DNA from: a bacterium
GTDB taxonomy: Bacteria; Patescibacteria; JAEDAM01; Absconditabacterales; Absconditicoccaceae
DNA: 22,317 nt
Assembly: GCA_017453665.1 (NCBI GenBank)
Contig: JAFTEM010000032.1
Coordinates: 1-22,317, forward strand
Reading direction: 5' to 3'
Below the pieces are notes generated by a model. It did not search any database, had not been told where the DNA came from, and was given only the letters and a program-made list of their open reading frames with translations. Both the position numbers and the translations under genes were made by a program. Shown here one piece after another: positions 9,186 through 18,180 of the stretch (positions are counted from its first letter, which is position 1; each line of letters opens with the position of its first letter).

Positions 9186-9641
9186 ATGGAAAGACAAGTC
9201 CCATATACACATCTTCGTAAACACGCAAAAAAAGAAATAATACATGCTCTCTTGTATCTTATTTTATCGACTATTTGAGCAATCATTGACTGTTGTTTAT
9301 TTATGCTGCTTACCTCATTATCTCTTCCCATCATACCATCAAATATCATTAGCGATTTCTGATGAATGGTAGCTTCATTTTCTCTTAATCTAAAACGTAA
9401 TTTTAAACATAACGACCACGTTAAATTAAGGTTTCTATCATACATCATCATATCCTTAACTTGAATGGCACTCTCAACTGGAATGGTATATGCTTTTATA
9501 GAACGATTATGATTACCCAAATTTATCGCTAAATCACTCCAAATTATAATCATGGCCATCCCTCTCTACGTTGCAAATAGACTATTAACGTTTAAAAGTT
9601 TCAATAAACAAAAAAATATAAAAAAGGGAAGCCTCAACTAG
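9186..9641 (+). CDS. GtrA-family membrane protein, 151 aa
   Basis: Four hydrophobic segments arranged as in GtrA (PF04138). The first is LLYLILSTIGAIIDCCLFML, the second lies around IISDFGGMVASFSLNLKRNF, the third around FLSYIIISLTGMALSTGMVY, and the last ends PLYVANRLLTFK. The paired N.KRNF and NRLLTF ends are typical of the two half-repeats. GtrA proteins are thought to help move or organise lipid-linked sugars across the membrane for surface-polysaccharide or teichoic-acid modification. Glycines in STIGA, DFGG and SLTG are UGA. Start ATG 9186 is the first after an in-frame stop. The TAG (9639-9641) falls in the hairpin of the convergent gene's terminator. Confidence 0.82.
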
Positions 9642-9648
9642 ACTCCCC
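9609..9648 (-). terminator. Terminator of the small membrane protein gene
   Basis: Minus strand: GGGGAGTC (9648-9641), 7-base loop, GGCTTCCC (9633-9626), an 8-bp stem with two G-U pairs, followed by a long T-rich run. On the plus strand there is no T-run, so it works for the minus strand only. The UGA of the minus-strand gene lies in its loop. Confidence 0.8.
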
Positions 9649-10008
9649 ATCAGAACAACCTTTGATTCTTGATTTGATCCGCTTTGTTAAGCGAGTAATC
9701 TCTGCGTTATCAACAGACGCTCCTTTCTTTTGTTTCTCAAGGAGTAATGCACGACGTAACCATGCATAAATAGGTTCCTTAGAGATTATCTTATCGACAT
9801 ATCGAAGCCTAAGACCGCAGAAAGCCATAGCAACGATAATCAGAATAAGAAGAATTTCTAAGTAAGGAATTGCTCCCTTAAAGAAACTAACAAACAAGAG
9901 GACCAACAACGCAATGAAGCCAATTGCAAGAAAAAAGATTAAGACGTTTAATTCAAACGCCCATTTTTTTGCACAGTTCTCAAGATCTTTTTCTGTTTCA
10001 AATCTCAT
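9634..10008 (-). CDS. Small two-helix membrane protein, 124 aa, apparently ending at UGA
   Basis: Not recognised as a named family. Visible features: a charged N-terminus (MRFETEKDLENCAKK), two hydrophobic segments (about residues 20-43 and 49-66), and a basic, probably cytoplasmic tail ending KGCSDGESS. The end given is the UGA at 9634-9636. Under table 25 the frame would continue 15 codons to TAA 9592-9594, straight through a strong terminator hairpin and T-run, which would cut the message before that stop. The six glycines are all GGN. Unlike most genes here, it has a good Shine-Dalgarno site (AAAGGA, 6 bases before ATG 10008) and higher GC. This fits a gene acquired from a standard-code donor. 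Alternatively the C-terminus is longer and the hairpin is weak. Confidence 0.65.
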   Translation of the reverse strand: MRFETEKDLENCAKKWAFELNVLIFFLAIGFIALLVLLFVSFFKGAIPYLEILLILIIVAMAFCGLRLRYVDKIISKEPIYAWLRRALLLEKQKKGASVDNAEITRLTKRIKSRIKGCSDGESS

Positions 10009-10117
10009 AAAAAATCCTTTCTTTTATTTAATTAACGTTTTTATTTACACAGGAAGTACTATAATCAACTAAAAATCGAAAATCAAGGAAAATTAGTATA
10101 TTTTTGTTAAATTTTAA

Positions 10118-10146
10118 TTGAAATCAACAAGAGAAAAAACTATAGT
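10118..10146 (+). promoter_or_regulatory. Promoter of the 10177 gene
   Basis: TTGAAA (10118-10123), 17-base spacer, TATAGT (10141-10146), leaving a leader of about 24 bases. A TATAAT at 10170-10175 is only one base from the ATG and so cannot serve this start. Confidence 0.55.
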
Positions 10147-10176
10147 AATATTGTTTTATTATATTTTTGTATAATC

Positions 10177-10965
10177 ATGAACAATAGCATCAATACTTCT
10201 TCTGAGAAGCAAAATAAACTAAAAAAAACATTAAGGAACTGAATCATAGCTTCAACATTACTTCTTACACTAGCTAGCCAACCAGCCGAAGCAAAAACTA
10301 CAGAAAAGAATATTAATACCACAGAATTTGTTTCAGCACAAAATGCAGAAAAAGCTGAATGAATAATAATAACAGATTATATTTGAATGGCTGAAAAAGA
10401 AGTAAATAACTACTATCCAGAACGATGCAGTTATTTTTCTGAATTAATAAAAGAATTTAAAAATGCAGGAGAATATTATAACAACGCATTTAATATTATT
10501 GTTGAAGAAGAAATCTATAATGATGAAATAAAATGAAAAATATCTTCAAAAAAAGATATTATTACAACAATTCTTTATACATTAGACGGATTCTCAAATA
10601 CAAAAAAATTTTTAAATGAAAAATCTATAAGGATAATTGACCCTGAAGAGTGAGAAGATATAAGACGATCAACATGAAGAATAGCTACAAAAAGAATTCA
10701 AAGAACGATAAATAATCTAAACGAAAAATTAAAGAAATCAAATGATATATTAAGAGAAATTGATATCGAAAAATTACCTCCTGAAAAAATAATTACTTGC
10801 ATTGAAAACTGTTTTATGAAAATATTTGAAACTAAAGATTTAAAATATTGAAGTAAATTACAAAATCGAATAAAAATCTACATTAGCCTAAACAAAAGAC
10901 TAGGGAAAGAACCTAGTGAACTATGAAAGCAACGAGTTAAAGAATTTGAAAAAATCAACAATTAA
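10177..10965 (+). CDS. Secreted hypothetical protein, 262 aa
   Basis: No family recognised. After a polar N-terminus with LKKTLRN comes a hydrophobic signal segment (residues about 22-33, GIIASTLLLTLA), then ASQPAEAKT, a good signal-peptidase site after AEA (residue 39). The mature part is helical-looking, rich in Lys, Glu, Asn and Ile, with many UGA glycines and two cysteines close together (TCIENCF) that could form a disulfide. The start ATG 10177 sits 24 bases after the predicted RNA start. Its stop is followed at once by the promoter and hairpin of the next gene, so the two genes may be a functional pair though separately promoted. The product is predicted to be exported; its role is unknown. 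Confidence 0.72.
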
Positions 10966-10966
10966 T

Positions 10967-10995
10967 TTGACAAATACTCTATTTTAAAATATAAT
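10967..10995 (+). promoter_or_regulatory. Perfect consensus sigma70 promoter
   Basis: TTGACA (10967-10972), 17-base spacer, TATAAT (10990-10995): both boxes and spacing match the consensus exactly. It begins one base after the upstream stop codon. RNA should start near 11002, inside the hairpin at 10997-11017, and the gene begins at 11041. Confidence 0.8.
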
Positions 10996-10996
10996 T

Positions 10997-11021
10997 AATC
11001 AGGTACAATTCCTGATTTTTT
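10997..11021 (+). terminator. Hairpin with T-run, overlapping a transcription start
   Basis: AATCAGG (10997-11003), 7-base loop, CCTGATT (11011-11017), then T to 11021. It can end transcripts of the upstream gene. The downstream promoter starts within its 5' arm, so the new transcript carries only part of that arm and escapes termination. Confidence 0.65.
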
Positions 11022-11040
11022 AAATTATTGGTTTTCAAAA

Positions 11041-13104
11041 ATGGTTATTGATAATTTCTGATGAATCTCAAATAACAATGAAACACCTATCGAACCTGAA
11101 AAAAAAGCAGAAACACCAAACAATACCACAAATATTGAACAAACACCATCAGAAAATAAATTAAACTATTTTAAAGAAATTCCACTATCTGATAATCAAA
11201 AAGAAAGATTAAATAAAATTCTTTTATCAGAAAATTTTTCAATAAGAGAAATTAAAAATGATATCAAATGAAAAACGCCAGAAGAAATAGATAATTACTT
11301 ATTATTACTGGAAGAAGAAATAAATGATTCTACAGAAATTAATATATACACAAACTCAAGATTAGATATTGAAACTAATAATAAAATTATTGATAACAAC
11401 AACAATGGAAAAGAAAATGAAATACATATAAAAAGAATAGTATCAAATCTCGAATCAATATACCCATGAATCTCAAATGATTTCTGACCAAAAGAAGATG
11501 ATAAAGAAAAAATAACTCAAAAAAAATCAGAACTTGAAAACAACCCAATTATTAAAAGAAAACTCGAATCAAGTTGAATAGATATTGATACCTACATAAA
11601 CTACTCAATTACAAGAGATAACATCCAAAACAAATTCAAAAATAATATACAGGACGAAAAACTAAAACAATTCGTTGAAAACGTAAATACATTAGAAGAT
11701 ATACTCTGAATACCAAGGCTAACAGCTAAAGGATACCCTCTAAGCTATAATGAACAATTAACTACAACAGGATCTGAAATTCTAAAAAAAGATACAAGAA
11801 TCCAATCAATTGAACAAGAAACAAAGATTTGAGAAGGTATTTCAACTCTTGAAGAATGTTTAAGTTTAGCAAAACTATATTGATTCAAGGGAGAATACAA
11901 CGAAAACGATTTAAAAGATTTAGTAGGAAAACCTGTATTAACAAACGAAGAAACTCAAGCAATAGAAAAATTCATTTCAAGCGAAGAAATGAAAATTTTA
12001 AAAGAAAAACATAATGAACGAATTAAAAATTATACTCAGTGATATGCAGCACAAACCCCAATATTTTCATTAATCAATTACCTTGATCACTCAAGTAAAA
12101 CATCAGAAGAAACACTAGCAAATAAACTCTCACAAAATAATTGAACAAAAACCTTAAATAACGATTGGGCAACAATATGAGAAAATTGAGAACTAGAAAT
12201 AAAAGGGTTTATCGACTGAAATCCAATAACATTATATTATGACATTAATTGAGAACACAATAATCTAAAATGCGATGATTTTCTTCACATCGAAAACGAG
12301 TTAATAACATTAAATAATGAAAAATATTGAAAAACCGAACTTAAAATTAATATGCCAACAATGAACGATATAGTAGACAATATAAAAGATATTCCATATA
12401 ATGAAATATTAAATAATTCAAAAGATTTAAATGAATATCAAAAAACAATTAGTGAAGCACTAATGAAAAAAACTAAAAACTTATTTCCTGAGAACAACGA
12501 AGCAAAAAGACGTCTAAACAAAAATATCGAAAAAAATTTAACAACACAAGAAATATGTTCAACGCTCATTCCAAAGAAATTTCAAAATAAAATATCTGAG
12601 AATCTAAAAAACACAACAAATATGACTTCATTAAGAAGGATGTTAACAACAATTGATAATACAACAGAGCATAGTTCACTAGCAAGAATTAAAGAATTCA
12701 AACAACAATTTAAAACAATAAATGTATTCCTAAATGAATATATAAACAATACCTCAAATGAGGATGACGTAACAAACCCTATAAATAAAATAAAAGACCC
12801 TCTTATAAAACAATATATCGAGAATATTAAAAAAACATTAAATAACGAAAATTATTCAGAAGAAAATTACATACAACGAGAAAATAATATGTGTAAATTC
12901 TTTTCTATATTTTCAACAGAACAAAGCGGTAATTTTTGAAATTTATTAAATATCAACAGTTTAGAATCATTTACTAAACACCTTAATAACGGCCAAACGT
13001 TAAATGAAACCGATCTCGGATGCTTTTCAACAAATTTCCAAGAAGAGCACACACAAATTCTTGCAGAAGAAAATTTTGATACAAGTCTAAAAGAAATGAG
13101 TTAA
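11041..13104 (+). CDS. Large hypothetical protein, 687 aa
   Basis: Not recognised. ATG 11041 is about 39 bases after a perfect promoter. The first ~40 residues are low-complexity Asn/Pro/Glu/Lys-rich and look disordered; there is no signal peptide or membrane segment, so a cytoplasmic location is likely. The rest is dominated by Asn, Lys, Glu and Ile with helical patterns. A compact segment at about residues 375-440 (IKGFIDGNPITLYYD, then KCDDFLHIENE and LKINMPTMNDIVDNI) looks like a folded domain, and the C-terminal third is helical. Glycine is written by a mix of UGA and GGN. The stop is four bases from the Tex stop on the other strand, with no terminator between. It may be specific to this lineage. 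Confidence 0.75.
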
Positions 13105-13108
13105 TCAT

Positions 13109-15376
13109 CTACGAAAACGTAATATTACCTCACAAAGTAAATGAACTACTCTCCTCGCCTCTCTCTTTTTTAGGAGCTTTTTCTTTTTTTTCAACTTTAC
13201 TTACTTGATTCTCTTCTCCTTTCATCGATAAAGACAATCTCTCTTTTTCTAAATCAATATCCAACACTCTAACTGTCACTTGTTGTCAAACTTTGACAAC
13301 ATCAATAGGATTTTGCACGTAGAAATCAGCCATTTGAGATTTATGTACAAGCCCATCATTATGAAGCCCAACATCAACAAACGCTCAAAAATCAGTGATA
13401 TTCCTAACCACCCCCTGAAGCTTCATTCAAACCTCAACATCCTTAATATCCAAAACATCAGACTTAAAACAAGGCTTCTCCAATTCCTCTCTAGGATCAA
13501 GTCAAGGCCTTTGTAGCTCCTTCAAACAATCCTCCATTGTCTCAAATCAAAGTTCATATTTCTCAGCAAACTTTTCAATTTCTCAATCAGAATAGTCCTT
13601 TAACTTCAAAGGCAAAACTAAATCTTTTTTCTTAATTCCTAATTCATTCTCAATAAAACTATACATCTGCTTATAATTATCAGGATGAATTCCTGTAGCA
13701 TCAAGTACTTCTTTTCCTCCTTTAATTCTTAAAAATCCTATCGCCTGTTCATAAGCTTTAGGTCAAAGTCCTTTAACTTTTTTTATTTCTTTCTTATCTT
13801 TAAATTCTCAATTTTCATCTCTATAAACAACAATATTCTTAGCAATAGCTGTAGAAAGTCCAGCAATATATTGTAATAAGGTATAACTAGCAGTATTTAC
13901 ATCAACTCAAACCGCATTAACAATATCTTCTACCTTTTCATTCAACTTCTCTTTCAAAAACTTTTGATCAACATCATGCTGATACTGTCAAACTCCAATC
14001 GCTTTAGGATCAATTTTTGTTAACTCAGCTAATGGATCTTGAACTCTATGCGCAATACTAATAGCTCCTCTAATAGTTACATCAAGCTCAGGATATTCTT
14101 GCTGCGCTAATTCAGAAGCAGAATAGACAGAGGCTCAAGCCTCAGATGTGATCAAATATTGAACATTTAACTTATTTTTTTTAATAAAATCAGCCACAAC
14201 TTTTTCTGACTCTCTAGAAGCCGTTCAATTTCAAAGAACAATTAAATTGATATTATATTTTTTCACTAATTCTAATAAAGTTGCTTGAGCTTCTTCTATC
14301 TTATTTTGAGGCTCTGTTGGATAAATCACCGACTTCTCCAAAAACTTTCAAGTCTTATCAACAACAGCCAATTTACACCCCGTTCTAAAAGCAGGATCAA
14401 ATCAAAGTACTGTCAATCCTTGAACAGGAGGAGTTAATAACAATTGTTTTAAATTCTCTCAAAATACTTTAATAGCAGCCTCATCAGCCCATCTTTTTTT
14501 ATCAGCTCTTAATTCTCTTTCAAGTGATGGTAAAAGTAATCTTTCTAATCAATCATCAATAGCTTCCTGCAAATAAACAGCAGAACTCTGAGCTCAAACC
14601 GGCATGAAATATTTCTTTGAATACTCATCAATCTTTTCTTTAGAAAAATTCAACCTAATAGAAATCTGTTTCTCTTTTTCCGCTCTTGCAACAGCTAAAT
14701 ACGCATATGATGGCATATCAGCCAACCTCTTAGCATATTCCTTATAAATTTTATAGACTCAATTTTCCTCAAATGTTTTTGTAACTTTTGTCTCTAAACT
14801 CACATTATTTTCCTCAAAGCTCTTCAAATCAGATCTCAAATCAGCACTATCAGAGACTTCTTCGGCAACAATATCTTTAGCTCATTGAATAGCTTCCTCA
14901 ATCGTCTTCACGCTCGTCTTTTCATCTCAAGTATCCTTTAAAAATTCCTGAGCTTTTTCCTCAAACGCCTCTTTACTTAGATTAGCCTTTGCTAAAATCT
15001 TAGCTAACGGTTCTAATCCTTTAGCTTTCGCAATAGTAGCTTTAGTATTTTTCTTTTCCTTAAACGGTCTATATAAGTCCTCTACTCTAGCTAAAGTTTC
15101 AGCAGATAATATCTGTTCTTTTAATTCTGGAGTTAATAATCATTTTTCATCAATCAAACGAATCACATCTTGTTTCCTCGCCTCTAAATTCTTGGTATAC
15201 ATATAAATCTCATAGAAATCACGAAGCTGTTCATCCGTCGCTCATTTCGTCATTTCTTTACGATAACGAGCAATAAACGGAACCGTATTTCATTGATCAA
15301 GTAATGATATAATATTTTGAATAACAAGAGTTTCCATTCCCGTTTTCCCTCTAATCTGTTCTATCAATGAAGCCAT
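13109..15376 (-). CDS. tex: RNA-binding transcriptional accessory protein Tex, 755 aa
   Basis: Full-length Tex. The N-terminal helical domain begins with [11 protein letters not shown] and contains the conserved [13 protein letters not shown] region (about 35-47). Then come the YqgF/RNase H-like domain ([18 protein letters not shown], from about residue 320), the helix-hairpin-helix region ([19 protein letters not shown] and [18 protein letters not shown]), and a C-terminal S1 RNA-binding domain ([20 protein letters not shown] to RLSLSMK, about 648-715). The tail is Lys/Glu-rich. Tex binds nucleic acid and affects transcription and gene expression in several bacteria; the precise role is unsettled. 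Start ATG 15376 gives the usual length. A 14-bp palindrome (15403-15416) sits 27 bases upstream. Stop is TAG. Confidence 0.94.
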
Positions 15377-15402
15377 AACAAAAAATTTTAAAATCTAAAG
15401 TC

Positions 15403-15416
15403 GACATTTAAATGTC
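15403..15416. repeat. 14-bp perfect palindrome upstream of tex
   Basis: GACATTTAAATGTC reads the same on both strands. Lying between the small gene's stop (15440) and the tex start (15376), it could be an operator or part of a weak terminator for the small gene. A factor cannot be named. Confidence 0.45.
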
Positions 15417-15439
15417 TATATTGTCTATGTATAATATTA

Positions 15440-15640
15440 TTATGCTGCCTCTTCTCTTATTTTAGATAATTTATTTTCAAACTTATCCAAAGAAGGCGGA
15501 ATTTGATCTGGTAATAATTGCTTTTTTTCTGGAGTATCAGAAATTGCCTTACTTAAATCTCCTTTTTTAGTAGCATCAACAATAGGATTCTCCAAACTCT
15601 TAGAAATCTCTTTTTTTGTTTCTTCTGTATTCTCTGCCAT
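15440..15640 (-). CDS. Small charged hypothetical protein, 66 aa
   Basis: Start MAENTEETKKEIS at 15640 is preferred; an in-frame ATG at 15655 would add MYFGY. The product is highly charged (Glu, Lys, Asp), with a Pro-rich middle (LLPDQIPPSL) and a C-terminal amphipathic helix (KFENKLSKIREEAA). There are no membrane segments, cysteines or UGA codons. It lies upstream of tex on the same strand, 63 bases away, and may be co-transcribed with it. No family is recognised. Its clean amino-acid composition and stop at TAA support a real small gene. Confidence 0.6.
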   Translation of the reverse strand: MAENTEETKKEISKSLENPIVDATKKGDLSKAISDTPEKKQLLPDQIPPSLDKFENKLSKIREEAA

Positions 15641-15704
15641 ATATCCAAAATACATAAATAAAAGAACAAAAAATATGTTATATGAATGCTTAAAAATTTC
15701 AAGT

Positions 15705-15736
15705 TAAAAAAAAGACCGAAAAGAATACTTTCGGTC
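15705..15736 (-). terminator. Strong minus-strand terminator
   Basis: Minus strand: GACCGAAA (15736-15729), loop, TTTCGGTC (15721-15714), an 8-bp perfect stem, followed by a run of nine T. It ends the transcript of the structured region 15737-16016. Confidence 0.85.
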
Positions 15737-16016
15737 GGATAAGTTCACTTGAACCCCGAACAGCAGCCCTTAGAATACAGAAGGCTTATTACTGCCAGTA
15801 AACGGTTCTACTGATAGTAAAAAACCTTATACATTTAGGACTTAAACCTTCGTACACCGAAAACACTTTCCGAACAACAACTAACCACAATACTTTCCAA
15901 CCAATACTTAAACAAAAATTCGGGTTCAAGCTAGTGATAAATTTTCGCCAATTGGGTAAGCTAATCATTTTATCGTTCCCCATGTACCTAGAACACCTAG
16001 TCTACACAAAGAAAAT
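15714..16016 (-). ncRNA. Candidate structured non-coding RNA, unidentified
   Basis: This stretch is clearly richer in GC than its AT-rich surroundings, is G-rich on the minus strand, and ends in a strong minus-strand terminator. Long-range pairing closes it: TTGAACCCGAA (minus strand, 15929-15919) pairs with TTCGGGGTTCAA (15760-15749) with one bulged G. Inside are three hairpins: 15858-15872 (6 bp, 3-base loop), 15791-15818 (5 bp plus 3 bp across an internal loop) and 15765-15786 (6 bp with a G-U pair). A 64-codon ORF (15983-15789, starting MGNDKMISL) lies within, but its Trp/Cys-rich product and codon choice are unlike the genes here. I found no RNase P, tmRNA, SRP or 6S consensus. The 5' end is a guess near 16016. 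It could still be a short gene with a structured 3' end. Confidence 0.4.
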
Positions 16017-16020
16017 TTTT

Positions 16021-16333
16021 CGTTTTGTTTTTGTATTATTTTTATTTACAACAACATCATAATATTGCAAGAAAAAAAAACAAGAATAATATCAAAAAAT
16101 CATCTAATCCCAAGTTAGCACATTTTTTAAAATTTATGATATAACAATTTTTACAAAAAGAAATATAAGGTAAAAAGCTGGGTATTTTTTAACGAATATA
16201 GAGAAAATTTTTGCTAATTGATAAAAAAATTAACAAAAAATTACGATAATAGTCAAAATAACTATCATATATTTTCATAATCTTCACCGACTCACCAGTT
16301 CCAAAGTGCTGAAATTTTTTCTTTTTCAAATAT
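16021..16333. other. AT-rich intergenic region
   Basis: Very AT-rich, with no gene I can support. On the minus strand a possible promoter for the structured RNA is TTGCAA near 16073-16068 with a TAAATA box 16 bases further. A 36-codon minus-strand ORF (16340-16230) with one hydrophobic segment overlaps the plus-strand -35 box and is not called. Confidence 0.4.
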
Positions 16334-16361
16334 TTGACATTTTTAATTTTTCATATATAAT
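16334..16361 (+). promoter_or_regulatory. Consensus promoter of the SLH gene
   Basis: TTGACA (16334-16339), 16-base spacer, TATAAT (16356-16361). Both boxes are perfect. RNA should start near 16368, giving a leader of about 364 bases before the ATG at 16732. Confidence 0.75.
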
Positions 16362-16367
16362 ATTGTT

Positions 16368-16731
16368 GTCAATGTAGAGATACATCTGACGAAACTCCAC
16401 TTCATACCGTTATATCTTATTAAGATATCGCTATGTAGACTCTTAAAAAGATATTGAAGTCTTTTCAAACAAAATCTCTCATTAAGAGACTTATTTATGA
16501 GGAGATAGTGCTATTTAATGTATACAAGGTACCTAAACATACCTTCTATAGTATTGAATTGCTCATAAATAAAGAACTTTATCCAAGACCATGTTTCTAA
16601 ATACCTCACTACTCTTTTTGAAGAAAACCATATACAATATCTCAATGAATAACGCTATGAAATGATTGTCTTAACTAATGAAGAAATGGGTTCTACAACA
16701 CAAACCATTTATTCGTTAATACAAGACAAGA
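16368..16731 (+). promoter_or_regulatory. Long structured 5' leader of the SLH gene
   Basis: Between promoter and start codon lie four hairpins in tandem. They are 16412-16428 (ATATCTTA mirrored), 16437-16462 (AGACT/AGTCT), one at about 16476-16490 (TCTCT/AGAGA), and a large one whose arms TTATTTATGAG (16491-16501) and CTCATAAATAA (16562-16572) match over 11 bases. Inside the large one is a nested AAGGTA/TACCTT stem. This suggests a cis-acting regulatory RNA or a separate small RNA. Another reading is a decayed gene: two frames (16433-16600 and 16569-16757) give protein-like sequence broken by TAG, TAA and one frameshift. Confidence 0.45.
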
Positions 16732-18180
16732 ATGAGAAAACCAAAACTCTATTCTAGAGGATGAGGGAAAACGTGGAGATTAGTTGCAGCGTTCATACTT
16801 TCAGGATATGCTGTATCCTCAGTATTAGCGTATGATGTAAATCCATCAAGATATGCATCTGTGCAACAACCAACCGATTCACAAAGCCTTCATACTCAGA
16901 TCGAAAGTGATGTTGCACTCTGAGTAAAGAAAGTTTGGAATAATCTGGTTGCTTACATGCAAGATGGTCTTCCTTTAAAAGAAGAAAAATCATCAAGCAC
17001 CACATCTAACCGAGAATCTACTTCCAAACAAAGTACTTCTCAAGTTGGAGATCAACCTCTTATTCGTATTAACTTTCCTGAAAGCGAATCAACATTGCTA
17101 CCAGCTTTTGAAGATATCCAAAACGATCCTCAAAAGCAAAACATAGAACTTTTTGCTAGTATTGGGCTCCTCCAAGGAGATGGTCAAGGTAAATTTCATC
17201 CAACAGACCATGTTCGTTGCAGTGATTTCGTTAGAGTAATCGTTGACCTTTATAGGTATCAATTAGGTTATTCACTTGACAGCGAAGACTGATTAACAAA
17301 CAAAAAACTTTTGGATCTAAAACAACCTAACACTCTTCTTTGAAAGAAACTCAATACGGCAAAAGAACTATGATTACTTGAATGAGTTGACTTTATCGTA
17401 CGAGATCAAGCCATCACACCTCTTCAAGTGAAGAAGATCATTAACAATACTTTAGCTTTGCATCTCAATTTTGGTCAAATTGAAAATCTTGATATGATTG
17501 ATACTTCAAAATCAGTCGTAACAAAATCCGAAATGGCCAAATATCTTGCCGAAATTTTCCAATTGAAGTTTTCGCAAAACGATGATGTATTTAGTGATAT
17601 TAGCAATCACAAATACCATTCAGCCATTACCATACTTGCACAGCTAGGGGTAGTAGCTGGAAGAAATGGTAAATTCTATCCTGACACACAGACACATCGC
17701 GCTGATGGAATTATTATGATTGCCAACAGTATGCTCGCTAAAGAAAGAAAAGCACTTGTAATTAACGACTTTTATCATCTAAATACAATCAATGATGTCA
17801 CCTATTTTGCAACCTATGCTCCCCATTTGGAATTTTTGCTTGAACATGAGATCGGAACTTCTCTACTTCATACTACACAATCAGGAGATTATTTCTTACC
17901 TGATGCTGTGCTTACTCTGTGAGAAGCTTATACACTTGTTGCCCAAGCTGCTGGAATTAAGATTCTCAACCCTGATTCATGAACGGCCACCGAGCCGATT
18001 ACTAGATGAGAGCTAGCGAATCTTCTTGTAGAAGCATTCGAATTTAACTCAGCTAATAATTCTGTTTCAGAAAGTTCGAATCAAGCCACTCAAGTAGCTT
18101 TAATTAATAAAAATGAAGTCTCAGAGGAAAAGAAATCACTTTTAGTTTCTATTCTCAAAGACGTTATTAACGAACTCTAA
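16732..18180 (+). CDS. SLH-domain envelope protein, 482 aa
   Basis: The N-terminus is an export signal: basic MRKPKLYSRG, then a hydrophobic stretch (about 16-31, LVAAFILSGYAVSSVLA), with likely cleavage after VLA. A Ser/Thr-rich linker follows (about 85-110). Then come S-layer homology repeats: FEDIQNDPQK...GLLQGDGQGKFHPTDHV (from about 126) and VFSDISNHKYHSAI...GRNGKFYPDTQTHRAD (from about 286). Degenerate repeats lie between and after them, ending in GELANLLVEAF. SLH repeats usually bind cell-wall polymers, so it is probably a structural or scaffold surface protein. No enzymatic domain is seen. Glycines are mixed (9 UGA, about 18 GGN). The start is the first ATG after an in-frame stop. No terminator is visible downstream. 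Confidence 0.82.

Noticed and set aside
10170..10175. TATAAT just before the 10177 start as its promoter
   Set aside because: It ends one base before the ATG, so RNA would begin inside the gene; TTGAAA-17-TATAGT upstream fits better.
15777..15789. Plus-strand ACAGAAGGCTTAT resembling the conserved 3' region of RNase P RNA
   Set aside because: The usual three-base spacer is missing and there is no GAGGAAAGUCC-like 5' region within the preceding 350 bases, which hold a minus-strand gene; the G-richness and terminator also favour the minus strand.
15789..15983. 64-residue minus-strand protein MGNDKMISLPNW...
   Set aside because: Trp- and Cys-rich with codons unlike the other genes, and it lies wholly inside the region with long-range RNA pairing; kept only as an alternative.
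15714..16016. tmRNA or SRP RNA for the structured region
   Set aside because: No tRNA-like ends with CCA, no tag reading frame, and no GGAAGCAGC-type SRP loop on either strand.
16230..16340. 36-residue minus-strand ORF with three UGA and a hydrophobic tail (KYMIVILTIIVIFC)
   Set aside because: Its ATG overlaps the -35 box of the divergent promoter, it has no ribosome site, terminator or recognisable family, and AT-rich DNA yields such hydrophobic runs by chance.
17792..18016. Second ORF overlapping the SLH gene in another frame
   Set aside because: It lies fully within the SLH gene, whose repeats continue through this stretch.
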